Counted from the first letter of the stretch, positions 36,125-46,252 are shown. The stretch: 64,000 bases of DNA from Paenibacillus thalictri (GCF_004307995.1 NZ_SIRE01000001.1:1-64000); one strand, 5' to 3'. Program-made: numbers and translations. Notes: generated by a model not told the origin, from the letters alone.

Positions 36125-36245
36125 AGAAGTGAACCTCCATTCGTTTTCAACCGGTTGTATTAAAAATGTATCATGAATTATGCTTTAAAACTTTCGCTAT
36201 TAGATGGTAAAATGTTGTTAAAGTACGGTATTCGGAGTTGATTTG

Positions 36246-37106
36246 ATGAAGTTTATTGAAAATATAGATCTGTATTCCAACAACTTTCTTTTTACCTTTC
36301 GCGCACAACGTAAGCATCCGGGCCAGTTTCACGCCCACAAGGGCATGGAATTTATTTACATTTATAAAGGTACAGGCCATATTATGCTGGACCACCGAAT
36401 GTACGAGCTTAGAAGCGGGACATTGATTATTTTTCAGCCGTATCAGCTGCATCGGATCCATCAGGATGACTCCGCCGAATATATCCGCTCCTATGTGGTA
36501 TTTGAACCGTCTTTATTTGAATCTTATCTTGCTTCCTTTCCTTCGCTGAGGAGCTTCTTCTATCACTTGTGGAAGGATCAGCTGCAAAATCAAATCTTCT
36601 ACGACATTGGACCGGATCATCCGCTTGTGCATTTGTATGAGGAGCTTCAAGAACGCAAACATCTCGTACCTGATCACAAATTAACAGAGGAATACGGCTT
36701 GTTTATTATGCGCTTTCTCTGCTTATTGCGCCTGCTTTGGGCAAAACACGAAAACCCCGATGCCCCGTCCGTCCGATCTTTAAGTCAGGTTGAGCGCATG
36801 ATGGCCTGGCTGGAGGAGCATTATAACGAACCCTTTTCGATTGACGAGCTAAGCAAGCATGTGCATCTGTCGCCAAAGCATATATCCGCCATATTTCGCC
36901 AAAAAACAGGCGGCACCTTAACCGATTACTTGATGGCCATACGGCTCAATCAAGCATGCTTGCTGCTCAAAACTTCCTCCAAACCGGTCACCGAAATCGG
37001 TCAGGAAATCGGCTTTACAAACACATCTTATTTTTGTCAGTTTTTCAAGAAAAAGATGGCCGTCACTCCCTACCAGTACCGGAAGCAGTTTTTGGAGCTG
37101 GTATGA
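36246..37106 (+). CDS. AraC family regulator with cupin domain
   Basis: A 286-residue soluble regulator. The N-terminal cupin has FHAHKGMEFIYIYKG and FQPYQLHRIHQD. The C-terminal AraC domain contains FSIDELSKHVHLSPKHISAI and PVTEIGQEIGFTNTSYFCQF. It is a paralogue of the AraC at 30002. The ATG at 36246 has GGAG about 8 nt upstream; a TTG directly before it is a weaker choice. Divergent from the isomerase-transporter operon with a 121-bp shared promoter region, which makes that operon its probable target. Confidence 0.87.
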   Translation: MKFIENIDLYSNNFLFTFRAQRKHPGQFHAHKGMEFIYIYKGTGHIMLDHRMYELRSGTLIIFQPYQLHRIHQDDSAEYIRSYVVFEPSLFESYLASFPSLRSFFYHLWKDQLQNQIFYDIGPDHPLVHLYEELQERKHLVPDHKLTEEYGLFIMRFLCLLRLLWAKHENPDAPSVRSLSQVERMMAWLEEHYNEPFSIDELSKHVHLSPKHISAIFRQKTGGTLTDYLMAIRLNQACLLLKTSSKPVTEIGQEIGFTNTSYFCQFFKKKMAVTPYQYRKQFLELV

Positions 37107-37120
37107 TTCCGCACGACAGC

Positions 37121-37156
37121 AAAAAAAATCCTCATTCGCGCTTTAGCGAACAAGGA
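37121..37156. terminator. Bidirectional terminator
   Basis: TCCT-ca-TTCGC (37129-37139) pairs with GCGAA-ca-AGGA (37146-37156). Eight A on the plus strand (37121-37128) give a T8 tail for the minus-strand yesN-like gene. The plus-strand tail CTTTCTTT also suits the AraC gene. Confidence 0.85.
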
Positions 37157-37162
37157 CTTTCT

Positions 37163-38764
37163 TTAACGATAAAATTGCTTGAACTCGCTAGGGGTCATCC
37201 CCGTATGTTTCTTAAACAATTCGCGGAAATATTTAAGATCCTCATAACCGAGCCGCTCCGACGCGTTCTGGACGCTGGACCCGGATAAGAGCAACTCCTG
37301 GGCTACTTTGATCCTTTCCGCGATTACGAACTGAACAAACGTCAGACCGGTCATCTTTTTAAATAAAGCGGCAAAGTGAGAGGGACTCGTATGCACATGA
37401 TCGGCGCAATCCTGCACGGTCAAATTGTGTGGCAGATGCTCTTTGATATAAGCGATCGCCGCATGAACCAGCTCTTCCGCATCGTTTCTTTTTCGCGTTT
37501 TAAAGCGCAGCGCAATTTCACCGCCAAGCTCAAGCAGCGTTTGCTGCCATTCCTTTAACGTATAGGCCGGGTCCAACAAGGACTGCAGCTTTTGTTCAAT
37601 CGGGGCAAAGTCGGCAGCGGACAATCGCGACTTAACGGCATACGCCATTTTTCTCGCCAGCTCCCAATACGTACTGGCCATGTAATCGGGCGCAGGCCGA
37701 ACTTCTTCGTCTTGAATTTGCTGGAACACATCCGCAAGCACGGAACGGACGCGATCCGTATTGCCGGACACCAAACTTAAGATGACCTTTTCCTCCAAAT
37801 CGGAAGCATACACGGGAATATACGGGCTGATCTTTAGATCCCCGAAGCGGATCACGCTATTGCCCTCGGTATAGAAATGACAAGCCAGAGCCGATTGTGC
37901 CTGACGGTAACAATGAGGCAATCCCGAAAGCCCGGCCGTTTCCAGGCTGAGCCCGATCGACAACGTTTGCCTCGTATAAGAGGCCGCGTTGCGGCAGCAA
38001 GCCTCCGCCATTTCCACCGGGTTCCGCCCTTCCTCTGTGCGAAAGATACACACAAATCTGCCGATTTGGTCGCGGAATGTCACATGAGAACCCCACTGCG
38101 ACATCGTTTCCTCGACGACATTTTGCACGGCAAACAGAATCAGCTCCGTATCTCCCGTCGGGAGCGGCTCCACCTTTTTGGCGAAATTGTCGATTTCAAT
38201 CAGCATTAAAGACAACTCGGACGGCTCAAAATGGATTTCCAGGAAAGACCATCGTTGCCGGGCCATCGGCTCCTTCGCTTTGTAACGGATCAGCATCTTC
38301 AAATATTCCTGCCGCAGCAGCGGCAAGCTTTCCCGCATCTTGCCCTCCAGCTCCTGCAGACGTTCCGTCTGTTCCAGTTCCTTCTCCCGCTCGGCTTTGG
38401 CCCGCAGCACAACTTCCACCAGTTGCCCCGGCCGAAACGGCTTAACCAAATAATCGAATACCCCAAGCCTCATGGCACTTCGCGCGTCTTCAAATTCGCT
38501 GTACCCGCTAAGTACGATCACCTTGGTATGAGGCAGCCCGCCCGTTGTCTGTGCAATCATGCTCAAACCGTCCATAACCGGCATCCGAATATCGGTAATA
38601 ATCAAATGCGGGCGGATTTCCCGGATCAGCCTCATCCCGTCCTCACCGTTTGTAGCCGTTCCCACCACACGGATACCGTGCCGCTGCCACGGAATTTGCT
38701 TGGCGATGCCGTCAACGATCGTCTTGATGTCGTCAATTACGCATAAAGTTGTTTCTTCGCTCAT
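37163..38764 (-). CDS. AraC-type response regulator (YesN-like)
   Basis: A 533-residue two-component response regulator. The receiver domain has the acidic pair Asp11/Asp12 (VIDDIK), the phosphoacceptor Asp58 (LIITDIRMPVMDG) and a conserved YLVKPF Lys. A long middle region precedes a C-terminal AraC domain (NLTVQDCADHVHTSPSHFAA and SVQNASERLGYEDLKYF) ending GMTPSEFKQFYR. The ATG at 38764 has GGAGG 6 nt upstream. It overlaps the end of the kinase gene by 32 nt. Probably controls the divergent transporter operon at 40.7-43.9 kb. Confidence 0.9.
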   Translation of the reverse strand: MSEETTLCVIDDIKTIVDGIAKQIPWQRHGIRVVGTATNGEDGMRLIREIRPHLIITDIRMPVMDGLSMIAQTTGGLPHTKVIVLSGYSEFEDARSAMRLGVFDYLVKPFRPGQLVEVVLRAKAEREKELEQTERLQELEGKMRESLPLLRQEYLKMLIRYKAKEPMARQRWSFLEIHFEPSELSLMLIEIDNFAKKVEPLPTGDTELILFAVQNVVEETMSQWGSHVTFRDQIGRFVCIFRTEEGRNPVEMAEACCRNAASYTRQTLSIGLSLETAGLSGLPHCYRQAQSALACHFYTEGNSVIRFGDLKISPYIPVYASDLEEKVILSLVSGNTDRVRSVLADVFQQIQDEEVRPAPDYMASTYWELARKMAYAVKSRLSAADFAPIEQKLQSLLDPAYTLKEWQQTLLELGGEIALRFKTRKRNDAEELVHAAIAYIKEHLPHNLTVQDCADHVHTSPSHFAALFKKMTGLTFVQFVIAERIKVAQELLLSGSSVQNASERLGYEDLKYFRELFKKHTGMTPSEFKQFYR

Positions 38765-40544
38765 CGGCTTCCTCCCACTCCAATTCTTGATGATCCTGCG
38801 GAACGACAAGCTGCACTTTTGTCAGAACCCCGGGATTGCTTTCGATGTTCAGGTCGGCGGCGGAACCGTAATACAACTGCAGCCGCTCATAAATATTTCG
38901 CAGCGCGTAAGACGAGGAGCCTCCCGCCGGCGACTTCGCCGCCGCCTCCACCTTTCCGGCATCCATCCCGCAGCCGTTATCTTCGACCGTCAAGCTGATC
39001 TTCTCGCGGATGCGTTTAATGCCAATTACGATACGCCCGCCGCTTTTGCGGGATTGGAAGCCGTGCATAACCGTATTTTCCACAAGCGGCTGAAGCAGCA
39101 GCTTCGGTAAACGCATGAGCTGCAGTCCTTCCTCCAGATCAATCTCGTATTCGAACCAATCGTCGTAGCATTTTTTTAAAATCGCCAAATACTCCGATAC
39201 ATGCAGCACTTCCTTCTCTAGCGTCGTCGTTTCCCGGCCGCTATTTAAGCCAAGCTGAAACAGTTGGGATAAAGAGAAGGTCATCTCCTTGACATCTTCG
39301 TATTGGGCCAGCTCCGCTTTCCAATAAATCGTATACAATGTATTGTATAAAAAGTGGGGATTAATCTGCGCTTGCAAAGCTTTCATCTCGGCGACCCGCT
39401 TGCTTCTGTCGGCTGCTTTCATCCCTTCGATCAATAAAGCGATCTCTTCCAGCATGCGGTTGAACCGGTTCCCTACGAGGGCGATCTCGTCATGCCGGGA
39501 AGTCTCGAAACGGACGGTAAGATCGCTGGCCTCCACCTTCTTCATCAATTGCACGAGTTGCGCCAAAGGCCGCAGCAAATAAGAGGTCACTACACGCGAA
39601 AACAATAAGGCCAGCAGTCCGCAGCTGCTAATAATCGCCACCGTTGTCCATTGGATAGCGGATACCTGTTTGTACAAATCGTCAGTTGGCCGCACTCCGA
39701 CCAAAATCCAGTCGTCGGTCAGACGAATGCGCTCCACATCGACCAAATAATCTTTGCGTGCATCTTGGTAAACAAAAGGCTGCGCCGCCGGAACGGCGAT
39801 GCGTTCCAGAAAATCGGGCTTATGCAGAAACGGCCGGGCAAATGGCAAGGAGGTAAATACATTGGAACCGGTTAACGTCATCAAATATAAATCGGCGGCG
39901 GACACTCCCCATTCATCGGTCAGCGCTTCAATTAAAGTGCTTACATTGATGTTCACGACGATATAAACGCCGTCCATACGGGTATGATCGTCAATGAGCG
40001 GTTCCATCACAAGAGAAATAACGCTGCGTTTGCCGCCAAAAAACATATCCTTATGCTCGGGAACCCAGACGTTGTGTTTTTTCTCCTTAATGATCGGGTA
40101 CATCCCGCTTTGCAGAAACGAGTTTTCGGACAGGCGAAATTCGGTAGTAGGGTAGAAGTCGCCGATCGGCGTCGTGACAAGCACGGATTCAATTGCCGGC
40201 TCGTTGACCTTCATCAGCATAAACCAGCTTTGCAGCTCGGCGAAATGGGCGAAATAAGAGCCGGGATTGCTTAAGCGGATATCTCTCATCGTGCTTGTAA
40301 AAGAATCGTCCAGCATGCCGGACATCGCGGTGACGGTAATTTTTTTAAGCCGTTCATCCAGTAGAAGCGCCGATTTACGAATCGCGTTCCGATTTAAATC
40401 CGTCACGTTTTTCTCCAAGACGCGGGCTGCAATCATATGAGATAAAGCCCCCGAAGAAGAAACTGCAATTAAAATAAGCAATAAAAAAGAGAGCCATATG
40501 CGATTTTTAAAGGACAATGCGGGAAATACACGTGGGATCGGCAT
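38733..40544 (-). CDS. Sensor histidine kinase (YesM-like)
   Basis: A 603-residue membrane kinase. The first membrane segment is near residues 14-38, an extracellular sensor follows, and the second segment lies near 296-316. A HAMP linker comes next. The phosphoacceptor region INPHFLYNTLYTIYW has His near 397. PLVENTVMHGF and VEDNGCGMD form the ATP-binding domain. AAGGAGA lies close before the ATG at 40544; a further ATG at 40562 has no site. Paired with the YesN-like regulator, it should sense an extracellular sugar or its binding protein. Confidence 0.9.
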   Translation of the reverse strand: MPIPRVFPALSFKNRIWLSFLLLILIAVSSSGALSHMIAARVLEKNVTDLNRNAIRKSALLLDERLKKITVTAMSGMLDDSFTSTMRDIRLSNPGSYFAHFAELQSWFMLMKVNEPAIESVLVTTPIGDFYPTTEFRLSENSFLQSGMYPIIKEKKHNVWVPEHKDMFFGGKRSVISLVMEPLIDDHTRMDGVYIVVNINVSTLIEALTDEWGVSAADLYLMTLTGSNVFTSLPFARPFLHKPDFLERIAVPAAQPFVYQDARKDYLVDVERIRLTDDWILVGVRPTDDLYKQVSAIQWTTVAIISSCGLLALLFSRVVTSYLLRPLAQLVQLMKKVEASDLTVRFETSRHDEIALVGNRFNRMLEEIALLIEGMKAADRSKRVAEMKALQAQINPHFLYNTLYTIYWKAELAQYEDVKEMTFSLSQLFQLGLNSGRETTTLEKEVLHVSEYLAILKKCYDDWFEYEIDLEEGLQLMRLPKLLLQPLVENTVMHGFQSRKSGGRIVIGIKRIREKISLTVEDNGCGMDAGKVEAAAKSPAGGSSSYALRNIYERLQLYYGSAADLNIESNPGVLTKVQLVVPQDHQELEWEEADERRNNFMRN

Positions 40545-40604
40545 AGTTCTCCTTGTCGTCATGAATTTATGTTTATTTTACCTACAGGATGGGCCGATGG
40601 TAAA

Positions 40605-40701
40605 GCGATTTCATTAAAATCGTTGTTTTGTCCCCGATACATCGTGAAATTCCCCCTCGTTGGCTCATCGGCAACTTATGTACAATCATGTTGTGGCCAC
40701 A
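40605..40701. promoter_or_regulatory. Palindromes in divergent promoter
   Basis: Between the kinase gene and the binding-protein gene, CGATTT/AAATCG forms an inverted repeat near 40605-40621. TGTGGCCACA (40692-40701) is a perfect 10-bp palindrome about 30 bp before the transporter start. Candidate regulator sites; no further support. Confidence 0.3.
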
Positions 40702-40730
40702 GCGATAACATGTCAATTGGGAGGATTATT

Positions 40731-42116
40731 ATGTTTGCTAAACGAAACGCTTCCATCTTTTTATGTCTGAGTCTTGCCGTCTTATCATCCGCTTGCAGCA
40801 GCGCCCCGGAGAAAAACGCCGCGGATTCCGGCACGGCTTCCGCTCCTTCCAATGCCAAAGTCAAATTGAAATATTGGACTCCGGACCGGGGATTTTCCGA
40901 ACAAATTCGTGATGAAGTCGACCGTTTTAATAAAACCAACAAAGACAACATCGAAGTCGAGCTGACCATTATGGCGGAAAATTATCCGCAATCGGTCGAC
41001 ATCGCCTTCTCCAGCAATCAGGCGCCCGATATCATTCGTGTCAACAATGTCACGTTTATGCCGTTTTTGAAGAAAGGTTATTTGGACCCTCTTGACTCCT
41101 ACATCCCGGCCGAGATGAAAAAGAAATTTGAATCCGTGTTGGCTGAAGAAATTAACACAAAAGACGGTAAATTATATTCCTTGCCCAACTATGGCTATAC
41201 GCATCGCCTTGTTTACAATAAAGAATTGTTTGAAAAAGCCGGCATCCAGTCTCCACCAAAAACGTTGGATGAGCTTGTGGCGGCCGCGAAAAAAATTACC
41301 GAGGCGGGCAAAGGGGCGGCATACGGGTTTTCGGCAAATTTTAAAAGCTCGCTGAACGCGATCGAACGTTCCCCGCGCGCCATTGCCGAGCTCAGCGGTT
41401 ATCCGGGGTACGGCTACGATTTCAAATCGGGCAAATACGATTTTAACGGATATAAACCGATTATCGAAGCATTCCGGCAGATGAAAAAAGACGGCAGCTT
41501 CTTCCCCGGTTCGGAATCGCTGGACATCGACCCGCTGCGCGCCCAGTTTGCCGAAGGCAAAATCGGCATGTACCTATCCATATCCGCAGAACCCAACGTC
41601 TATAAGCAGCAGTTTCCGGCCAAAATCAAGTGGGATGCGGCGATGCCGCCGACGATCGACGGAAACATTCGCGGGGCTGTCGGTTTGACACAAGCAGGCT
41701 CCTGGCTGTCGCTCAGCAGCAAATCGGCCCATAAAGCGGAAGCATGGAAGTTTCTGCAATATCTCTACAGTGATGAAATTTTGAATTCTTATTACGAAAA
41801 AGGGCTTGGCACTTCGCTTGTGCCATTTGTTCTGGCTAACGCCAAAAAACCGCAACTCGAAGGTGTCGAAGGGTTTCTGCCGACTAAATACGATACGCTG
41901 CAGCCCGCGCCTCCGACCATTACGGTGGACGGCATGAACTATGGCGACGCTTTCCTCCGCTATATTTTGGATGGAGGAGATTTGAACGTCACGATCGCCG
42001 ATTTGAATAACCGCTACAATCAAGCGTTGGATAAAGCCCGTCAATCAGGAGAAGTCAAGCTGATGCCCGATCCGAATTTCGATCCTGTGAAGCTGCAAGG
42101 GAAACTTGTGAAATAA
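40731..42116 (+). CDS. Extracellular sugar-binding lipoprotein
   Basis: A 461-residue family-1-type solute-binding lipoprotein. The lipobox SSAC places the lipidated Cys at residue 22. KLKYWTPDRGFSEQIRDEVD is the typical mature start. The ATG at 40731 has GGGAGG about 7 nt upstream; the open frame extends 162 nt further without a ribosome site. First gene of a three-gene plus-strand operon with two permeases, divergent from the YesMN pair, an arrangement typical of two-component-controlled sugar importers. Confidence 0.9.
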   Translation: MFAKRNASIFLCLSLAVLSSACSSAPEKNAADSGTASAPSNAKVKLKYWTPDRGFSEQIRDEVDRFNKTNKDNIEVELTIMAENYPQSVDIAFSSNQAPDIIRVNNVTFMPFLKKGYLDPLDSYIPAEMKKKFESVLAEEINTKDGKLYSLPNYGYTHRLVYNKELFEKAGIQSPPKTLDELVAAAKKITEAGKGAAYGFSANFKSSLNAIERSPRAIAELSGYPGYGYDFKSGKYDFNGYKPIIEAFRQMKKDGSFFPGSESLDIDPLRAQFAEGKIGMYLSISAEPNVYKQQFPAKIKWDAAMPPTIDGNIRGAVGLTQAGSWLSLSSKSAHKAEAWKFLQYLYSDEILNSYYEKGLGTSLVPFVLANAKKPQLEGVEGFLPTKYDTLQPAPPTITVDGMNYGDAFLRYILDGGDLNVTIADLNNRYNQALDKARQSGEVKLMPDPNFDPVKLQGKLVK

Positions 42117-42135
42117 CAGCGGGAGGATCGTCTCG

Positions 42136-43029
42136 ATGAACAAAGTACGATATTATAGCGAAACCTACTCTTTTTTATTGCCAAGCTTGATAGTCACCTT
42201 GGTATTCGCCGTTTATCCGATTATTTGGGCCATGCGCTACATGGTATACGATTATCCGGGATATGGAAACGAGGTATTTACCGGTTTCGGCAATTTCACC
42301 AAGCTGCTGCAGGATAAGCTGTATTGGCAGTCGGTAGCCAACACCTTCATCTATACATTTGGCAAATTGATCGTAACGATACCTGTCGCCTTAATCCTGG
42401 CCGTTATTCTGAATCAGAAAATCAAGGGAAGGCAATTTCTCAGAGCCGTATTTTTCATGCCTACGGTGATTAGCACAGCTGTCATTTCCATTGTTTTCTT
42501 TCTTATTTTCAACTCTTACAACGGCATCTTAAATCAGTTTCTTGTAAGGACCGGCATCATCCAAGGAAATATAGATTGGCTTGGCACCGATTATGCGATG
42601 CTCACTTTGATTATCGTCGCCATTTGGGGAGCTGTCGGCAACTACATGCTGCTGTTTATCGCCGGCCTGCAAAGCATCCCGCAGGACGTATACGAAAGCG
42701 CCTCAATCGATGGCGCAAACGCCGCTCAGAAATTATGGTTTATTACGATTCCGATGCTTGGCCCGGTGCTGCAAATGATTATTATGCTGGCCATTCTCAT
42801 TTCGTTAAAAGGCTATGAAAGCATTATGCTGATCACCGAAGGCGGTCCCGCGGGCCGCACGGAAGTGATGTACCTGTACGTTTACAAATTGTTTTTCCCG
42901 GTTTCCACCGGATCGGCCGTCAACCAGCAGATCGGCTACGGCAGCGCGGTCGGCTTCACCTCTGCGCTGATTGTAGGCATTGTAACTCTGATCTATTTTC
43001 ACATATCACGCCGTTTGAATCATTCGTAG
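42136..43029 (+). CDS. ABC sugar permease, MalF type
   Basis: A 297-residue CUT1 permease with about six membrane segments (first near SFLLPSLIVTLVFAVYPIIW). The EAA loop reads ESASIDGANAAQKL. GGGAGG lies 9 nt before the ATG. It begins 19 nt after the binding-protein gene. Confidence 0.9.
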   Translation: MNKVRYYSETYSFLLPSLIVTLVFAVYPIIWAMRYMVYDYPGYGNEVFTGFGNFTKLLQDKLYWQSVANTFIYTFGKLIVTIPVALILAVILNQKIKGRQFLRAVFFMPTVISTAVISIVFFLIFNSYNGILNQFLVRTGIIQGNIDWLGTDYAMLTLIIVAIWGAVGNYMLLFIAGLQSIPQDVYESASIDGANAAQKLWFITIPMLGPVLQMIIMLAILISLKGYESIMLITEGGPAGRTEVMYLYVYKLFFPVSTGSAVNQQIGYGSAVGFTSALIVGIVTLIYFHISRRLNHS

Positions 43030-43046
43030 GAAAGGGGGGGAATGTT

Positions 43047-43946
43047 TTGGATACGATGCGACGTTCCGCAGCCGAGACTGCGGTCGGCGGACACTCCGGC
43101 TCCTTCATGCGCCGCTTGTACCGGCTGCCGTCCAAGCTTATCATAGGGTTGTTTTTGTTAGCCGTGCTTATCTTCACTTTGTTCCCCTTGCTTGTCACCG
43201 TGCTCGGATCGCTGAAAACGAATGCCGAAGTGACGGCAGGCGGAACTCTGCTTCCGAACGAGTGGAGGTTTTCCAATTACGCCGAAGCCTGGAGGCAAGC
43301 CGATTTTGCCCGTTTCTCATGGAACAGCTTGTTCATCAGCTCCATGACGACAATCATCGCTTTGCTTATTTCCGCCATGGCCGGATATGTTGTTAACCGC
43401 AGAACGTTTCCGGGAAAACGGATGTATACCGCGCTGCAAGCTTCCACCATGTTTATCTCGATCGGCGCCGTTGTCCTGCGTCCGCAATTCGAACTGATCG
43501 TCGCCATGAACCTGAACGCCAGCTTGTGGGGCATCATTCTCATATTGCTTGGTTCGCACGCCGCCGTGTTTTTTATGATTATCGGGTTTTACAGCGCAAT
43601 TCCGCGTGAGCTTGACGAAGCCGCGACCATTGACGGCTGCAGCTTTTACGGCGTCTTTTTCCGCATTGTGTTGCCCTTGCTGCGTCCCGGGCTTGCTGTC
43701 GGCGCGTTATTTCAATTCCGCAACGCCTGGAATGAATACATCACACCGCTTGTTTTTACGATGACCAATCCGAAGCTGCAAACTTTGACCGTAGGTCTTG
43801 CCAATCTTCGTTACGGCTATAACGCGGCTACGCAAACCCATCTCATGATGGCCGGAGCCTGCATCTCGTTATTGCCTATATTGATCGTCTATATATTCGC
43901 CAACCGTTCCTTTATGCAGGTCACTGCAGGGTCCGTCAAAGGATAA
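43047..43946 (+). CDS. ABC sugar permease, MalG type
   Basis: A 299-residue CUT1 permease. The EAA loop reads DEAATIDGCSFYGVF, and the C-terminus is MQVTAGSVKG. The likely start is TTG at 43047, 6-7 nt after AAAGGGGGGG; an in-frame ATG at 43056 is the alternative. It completes the importer that begins at 40731 and is followed by a strong bidirectional hairpin. No ATPase gene is present. Confidence 0.88.
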   Translation: MDTMRRSAAETAVGGHSGSFMRRLYRLPSKLIIGLFLLAVLIFTLFPLLVTVLGSLKTNAEVTAGGTLLPNEWRFSNYAEAWRQADFARFSWNSLFISSMTTIIALLISAMAGYVVNRRTFPGKRMYTALQASTMFISIGAVVLRPQFELIVAMNLNASLWGIILILLGSHAAVFFMIIGFYSAIPRELDEAATIDGCSFYGVFFRIVLPLLRPGLAVGALFQFRNAWNEYITPLVFTMTNPKLQTLTVGLANLRYGYNAATQTHLMMAGACISLLPILIVYIFANRSFMQVTAGSVKG

Positions 43947-43984
43947 ATTCACCGTTGATCCCCAATTTCAAGCAATCAAGAAAA

Positions 43985-44009
43985 ACCGTCAGGGAAGATC
44001 CCTGACGGT
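43985..44009. terminator. Bidirectional terminator
   Basis: ACCGTCAGGGA (43985-43995) pairs perfectly with TCCCTGACGGT (43999-44009). The minus-strand tail is TTTTTC, serving the GH127 gene. The plus-strand tail CCTTTAGG is weaker but also placed to stop the transporter operon. Confidence 0.85.
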
Positions 44010-44129
44010 CCTTTAGGTTCGTGGAGCTATTTTCGGCGCGTTGAATGGGGTGCCTCATAAGAAAAGCTCCAGCTTCGCTGTGACCCGCAACGTATCCCGC
44101 TCCCGTGACACGGGGGTTATTCAAGCAGA

Positions 44130-46112
44130 TCAGCCGTTTACGCGAATCCACACCGTCATTTCGCCAAGGCTGCGATTTCCCCATAAATAATATGGGATCG
44201 CCTGCAGCTTGACCGGCTCCGGCGTCCGCCCCTCGGCATACGGCCGGTAAAGAGCTTCGTCCCGCCATGAATCGCGTTCGTCGGCGTGCCCATCCGCTGC
44301 GATCACTATGGCTCCGCCGAGCAGTTCGTCATGGTAACTTGCCTCAAGCCGGGAGGAGCCGACAAGCGACAAGGAAGCAAGCGGGCGGCCGTTGTCCGCT
44401 TCTTCCAAACAATAAACAAGCGGTCCGCGTTCGATCGCCGCTTTGCCCGCGTTGGCGCGGATTTGCGGATGCGCCGCCGACAGCCGCGCCTCCAGCGCAG
44501 GCTCCCATTCGATGATGTCCCCTGGCGTCCATTGTCTGGTCACGGCGGCATAGCCGTTTACCGTCTCGTAATCCGCATGTACGCCATTGATGCTCAGCGC
44601 CGCGCGGCCGCCGCACCATGAAGGAATGCGCAGCGACAACGTAACAGCCGTATCCGGCGGTGCCGCCGTTAATTCCAACCGCGTATGCCCTTCCCACGGC
44701 AGGCGCGATTGCTGCCGGAGCGCCACTTGCCCGGCGGCCAGATCCAATTGTGCCGTGCTGCCGATGAACAGATGGACAAACACGTTATTTGCCTCCGGTG
44801 CGGCTGTGTAGATGTATCTGTTCAGCGAGCTGAGCAGCCGCGCCACGTTCGGAGGGCAGCAGGAGCAGCCGAACCATTTCTGGCGCACTGCCTTCACATG
44901 GCGGCGTCCCGGATTGCTCTCGGAAGCCTCAGGCCATACTTCCAACGGATTAACGTAAAAATAATGCTTGCCGTCCCGCGACATGCTGCCGATTACGTTG
45001 TTATAGAGCGCACGCTCCAGCACGTCGGCGTATTCGCTTCTGGACTCCAGCTGCAGCATCCGGCTGGCGAAAAAGATCAGCCCGATGGAAGCGCAGGTCT
45101 CCGCGTATATGGTGTCGTTTGGCAAGTCGTAATCGAAGGTGAACGCTTCGCCATGGTGTGTCGAGCCGATGCCGCCGGTTATGTACATTTGCTTGCCCGT
45201 CGTGTTCCGCCACAAGCGCCGGCACGCAGCGAGCAGTTCGGCATCGCCGGTCAGCTTGGCCAAATCGGCCATCGCGGTATACATGTACATCGCCCGCACG
45301 GAATGTCCGATCGCCACCTCCTGCTCGCGGACCGGTTGATGCGCCTGGTTGTACGCCAGCTGCCGGACGGTCGGAATCTGGAGCTGCTTTTTCTGAAAGT
45401 GGCTATAGCCCTCCCGCTGTCTGCATTCTTCGATCAGAAAATTCGGATCCGTCCCCCTTTCGTCGATAAAAAACTGAGCCAGCCGCAAATGCCGCTCGTC
45501 ATCCGTCGCTTGGTACAACTTAACGAGCGCCAGCTCGATCTCCTGATGGCCGTCGTAGCCCCTCAGCTTCCCCGGCTCGCGCCCGAACACGGCTGCAATA
45601 TGATCGACGAACCTGCATACCACATCAAGCATCTTGCGTTTGCCGGTCGCTTCGTAATAAGCGACCGCCGCTTCGATCATATGTCCGGCGCAGTACAGCT
45701 CGTGAGCCTCGTGAAGATTCGTCCACTGTTTGCCGGGCTCTTTTAGCGTAAAATACGTGTTGAGATAACCGTTGTCATGCTGAGCCTTGGCGATCAGCTC
45801 GATCACATCATCTGCCGTACGCTCCAACTCGGGATCGGGATGGTTCGCCAGCGAATAACCGACCGCTTCAAGCCATTTGGCGAGGTCGCTGTCCTGAAAT
45901 ACCATGCCGCCGAATTCGCCTTTTTGGATGCCTGCGGCAATCCGGAAATTGCGGACCGCGTAACTAGGCTCGGCGCCCGGAATCCGGTCGTTGAGCGCTT
46001 CCCATTGATACGGAATGACCGTTCCTCGAACGAGTTCAATGAATGGATTCCAAAAATCATCATGAATCTTCACATCTTTGCTCCCCTGTACAACACCTGC
46101 GGAAATCGCCAT
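44130..46112 (-). CDS. GH127-family glycosidase (beta-L-arabinofuranosidase-like)
   Basis: A 660-residue intracellular protein of the family formerly called DUF1680. The zinc and nucleophile residues described for GH127 are present: Glu338 and Cys340 (AETCAS), Cys418 and Cys419 (FGCSCCPPN). In the characterised bifidobacterial enzyme these ligands lie at almost the same numbers, with the first Cys of the pair as nucleophile. AGHMIEAAVAYYEATGKR and MYITGGIGSTHHGEAF are family landmarks. GAGAGGA lies 4 nt before the ATG. Monocistronic, divergent from a soluble AraC gene. Removal of beta-L-arabinofuranose is the family activity; related families act on other sugars, so substrate is inferred. Confidence 0.88.
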   Translation of the reverse strand: MAISAGVVQGSKDVKIHDDFWNPFIELVRGTVIPYQWEALNDRIPGAEPSYAVRNFRIAAGIQKGEFGGMVFQDSDLAKWLEAVGYSLANHPDPELERTADDVIELIAKAQHDNGYLNTYFTLKEPGKQWTNLHEAHELYCAGHMIEAAVAYYEATGKRKMLDVVCRFVDHIAAVFGREPGKLRGYDGHQEIELALVKLYQATDDERHLRLAQFFIDERGTDPNFLIEECRQREGYSHFQKKQLQIPTVRQLAYNQAHQPVREQEVAIGHSVRAMYMYTAMADLAKLTGDAELLAACRRLWRNTTGKQMYITGGIGSTHHGEAFTFDYDLPNDTIYAETCASIGLIFFASRMLQLESRSEYADVLERALYNNVIGSMSRDGKHYFYVNPLEVWPEASESNPGRRHVKAVRQKWFGCSCCPPNVARLLSSLNRYIYTAAPEANNVFVHLFIGSTAQLDLAAGQVALRQQSRLPWEGHTRLELTAAPPDTAVTLSLRIPSWCGGRAALSINGVHADYETVNGYAAVTRQWTPGDIIEWEPALEARLSAAHPQIRANAGKAAIERGPLVYCLEEADNGRPLASLSLVGSSRLEASYHDELLGGAIVIAADGHADERDSWRDEALYRPYAEGRTPEPVKLQAIPYYLWGNRSLGEMTVWIRVNG

Positions 46113-46252
46113 GCCGATCCTCTCCCCAATACGTTTATATACAAATTGATTATCGCTTGAATCCAGTTTATCCTTGTAAATAAAGATCAGCTACGAATAA
46201 AACCAACCTCTTTTTTATAAAATTTCACACTGTTTTTGAGAGAGGTGCCATT

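Noticed and set aside
44091..44117. CCCGTG-a-CACGGG hairpin near the GH127 stop
   Set aside because: It is short, has no T tail on either strand, and a much better bidirectional terminator lies ~100 bp away.
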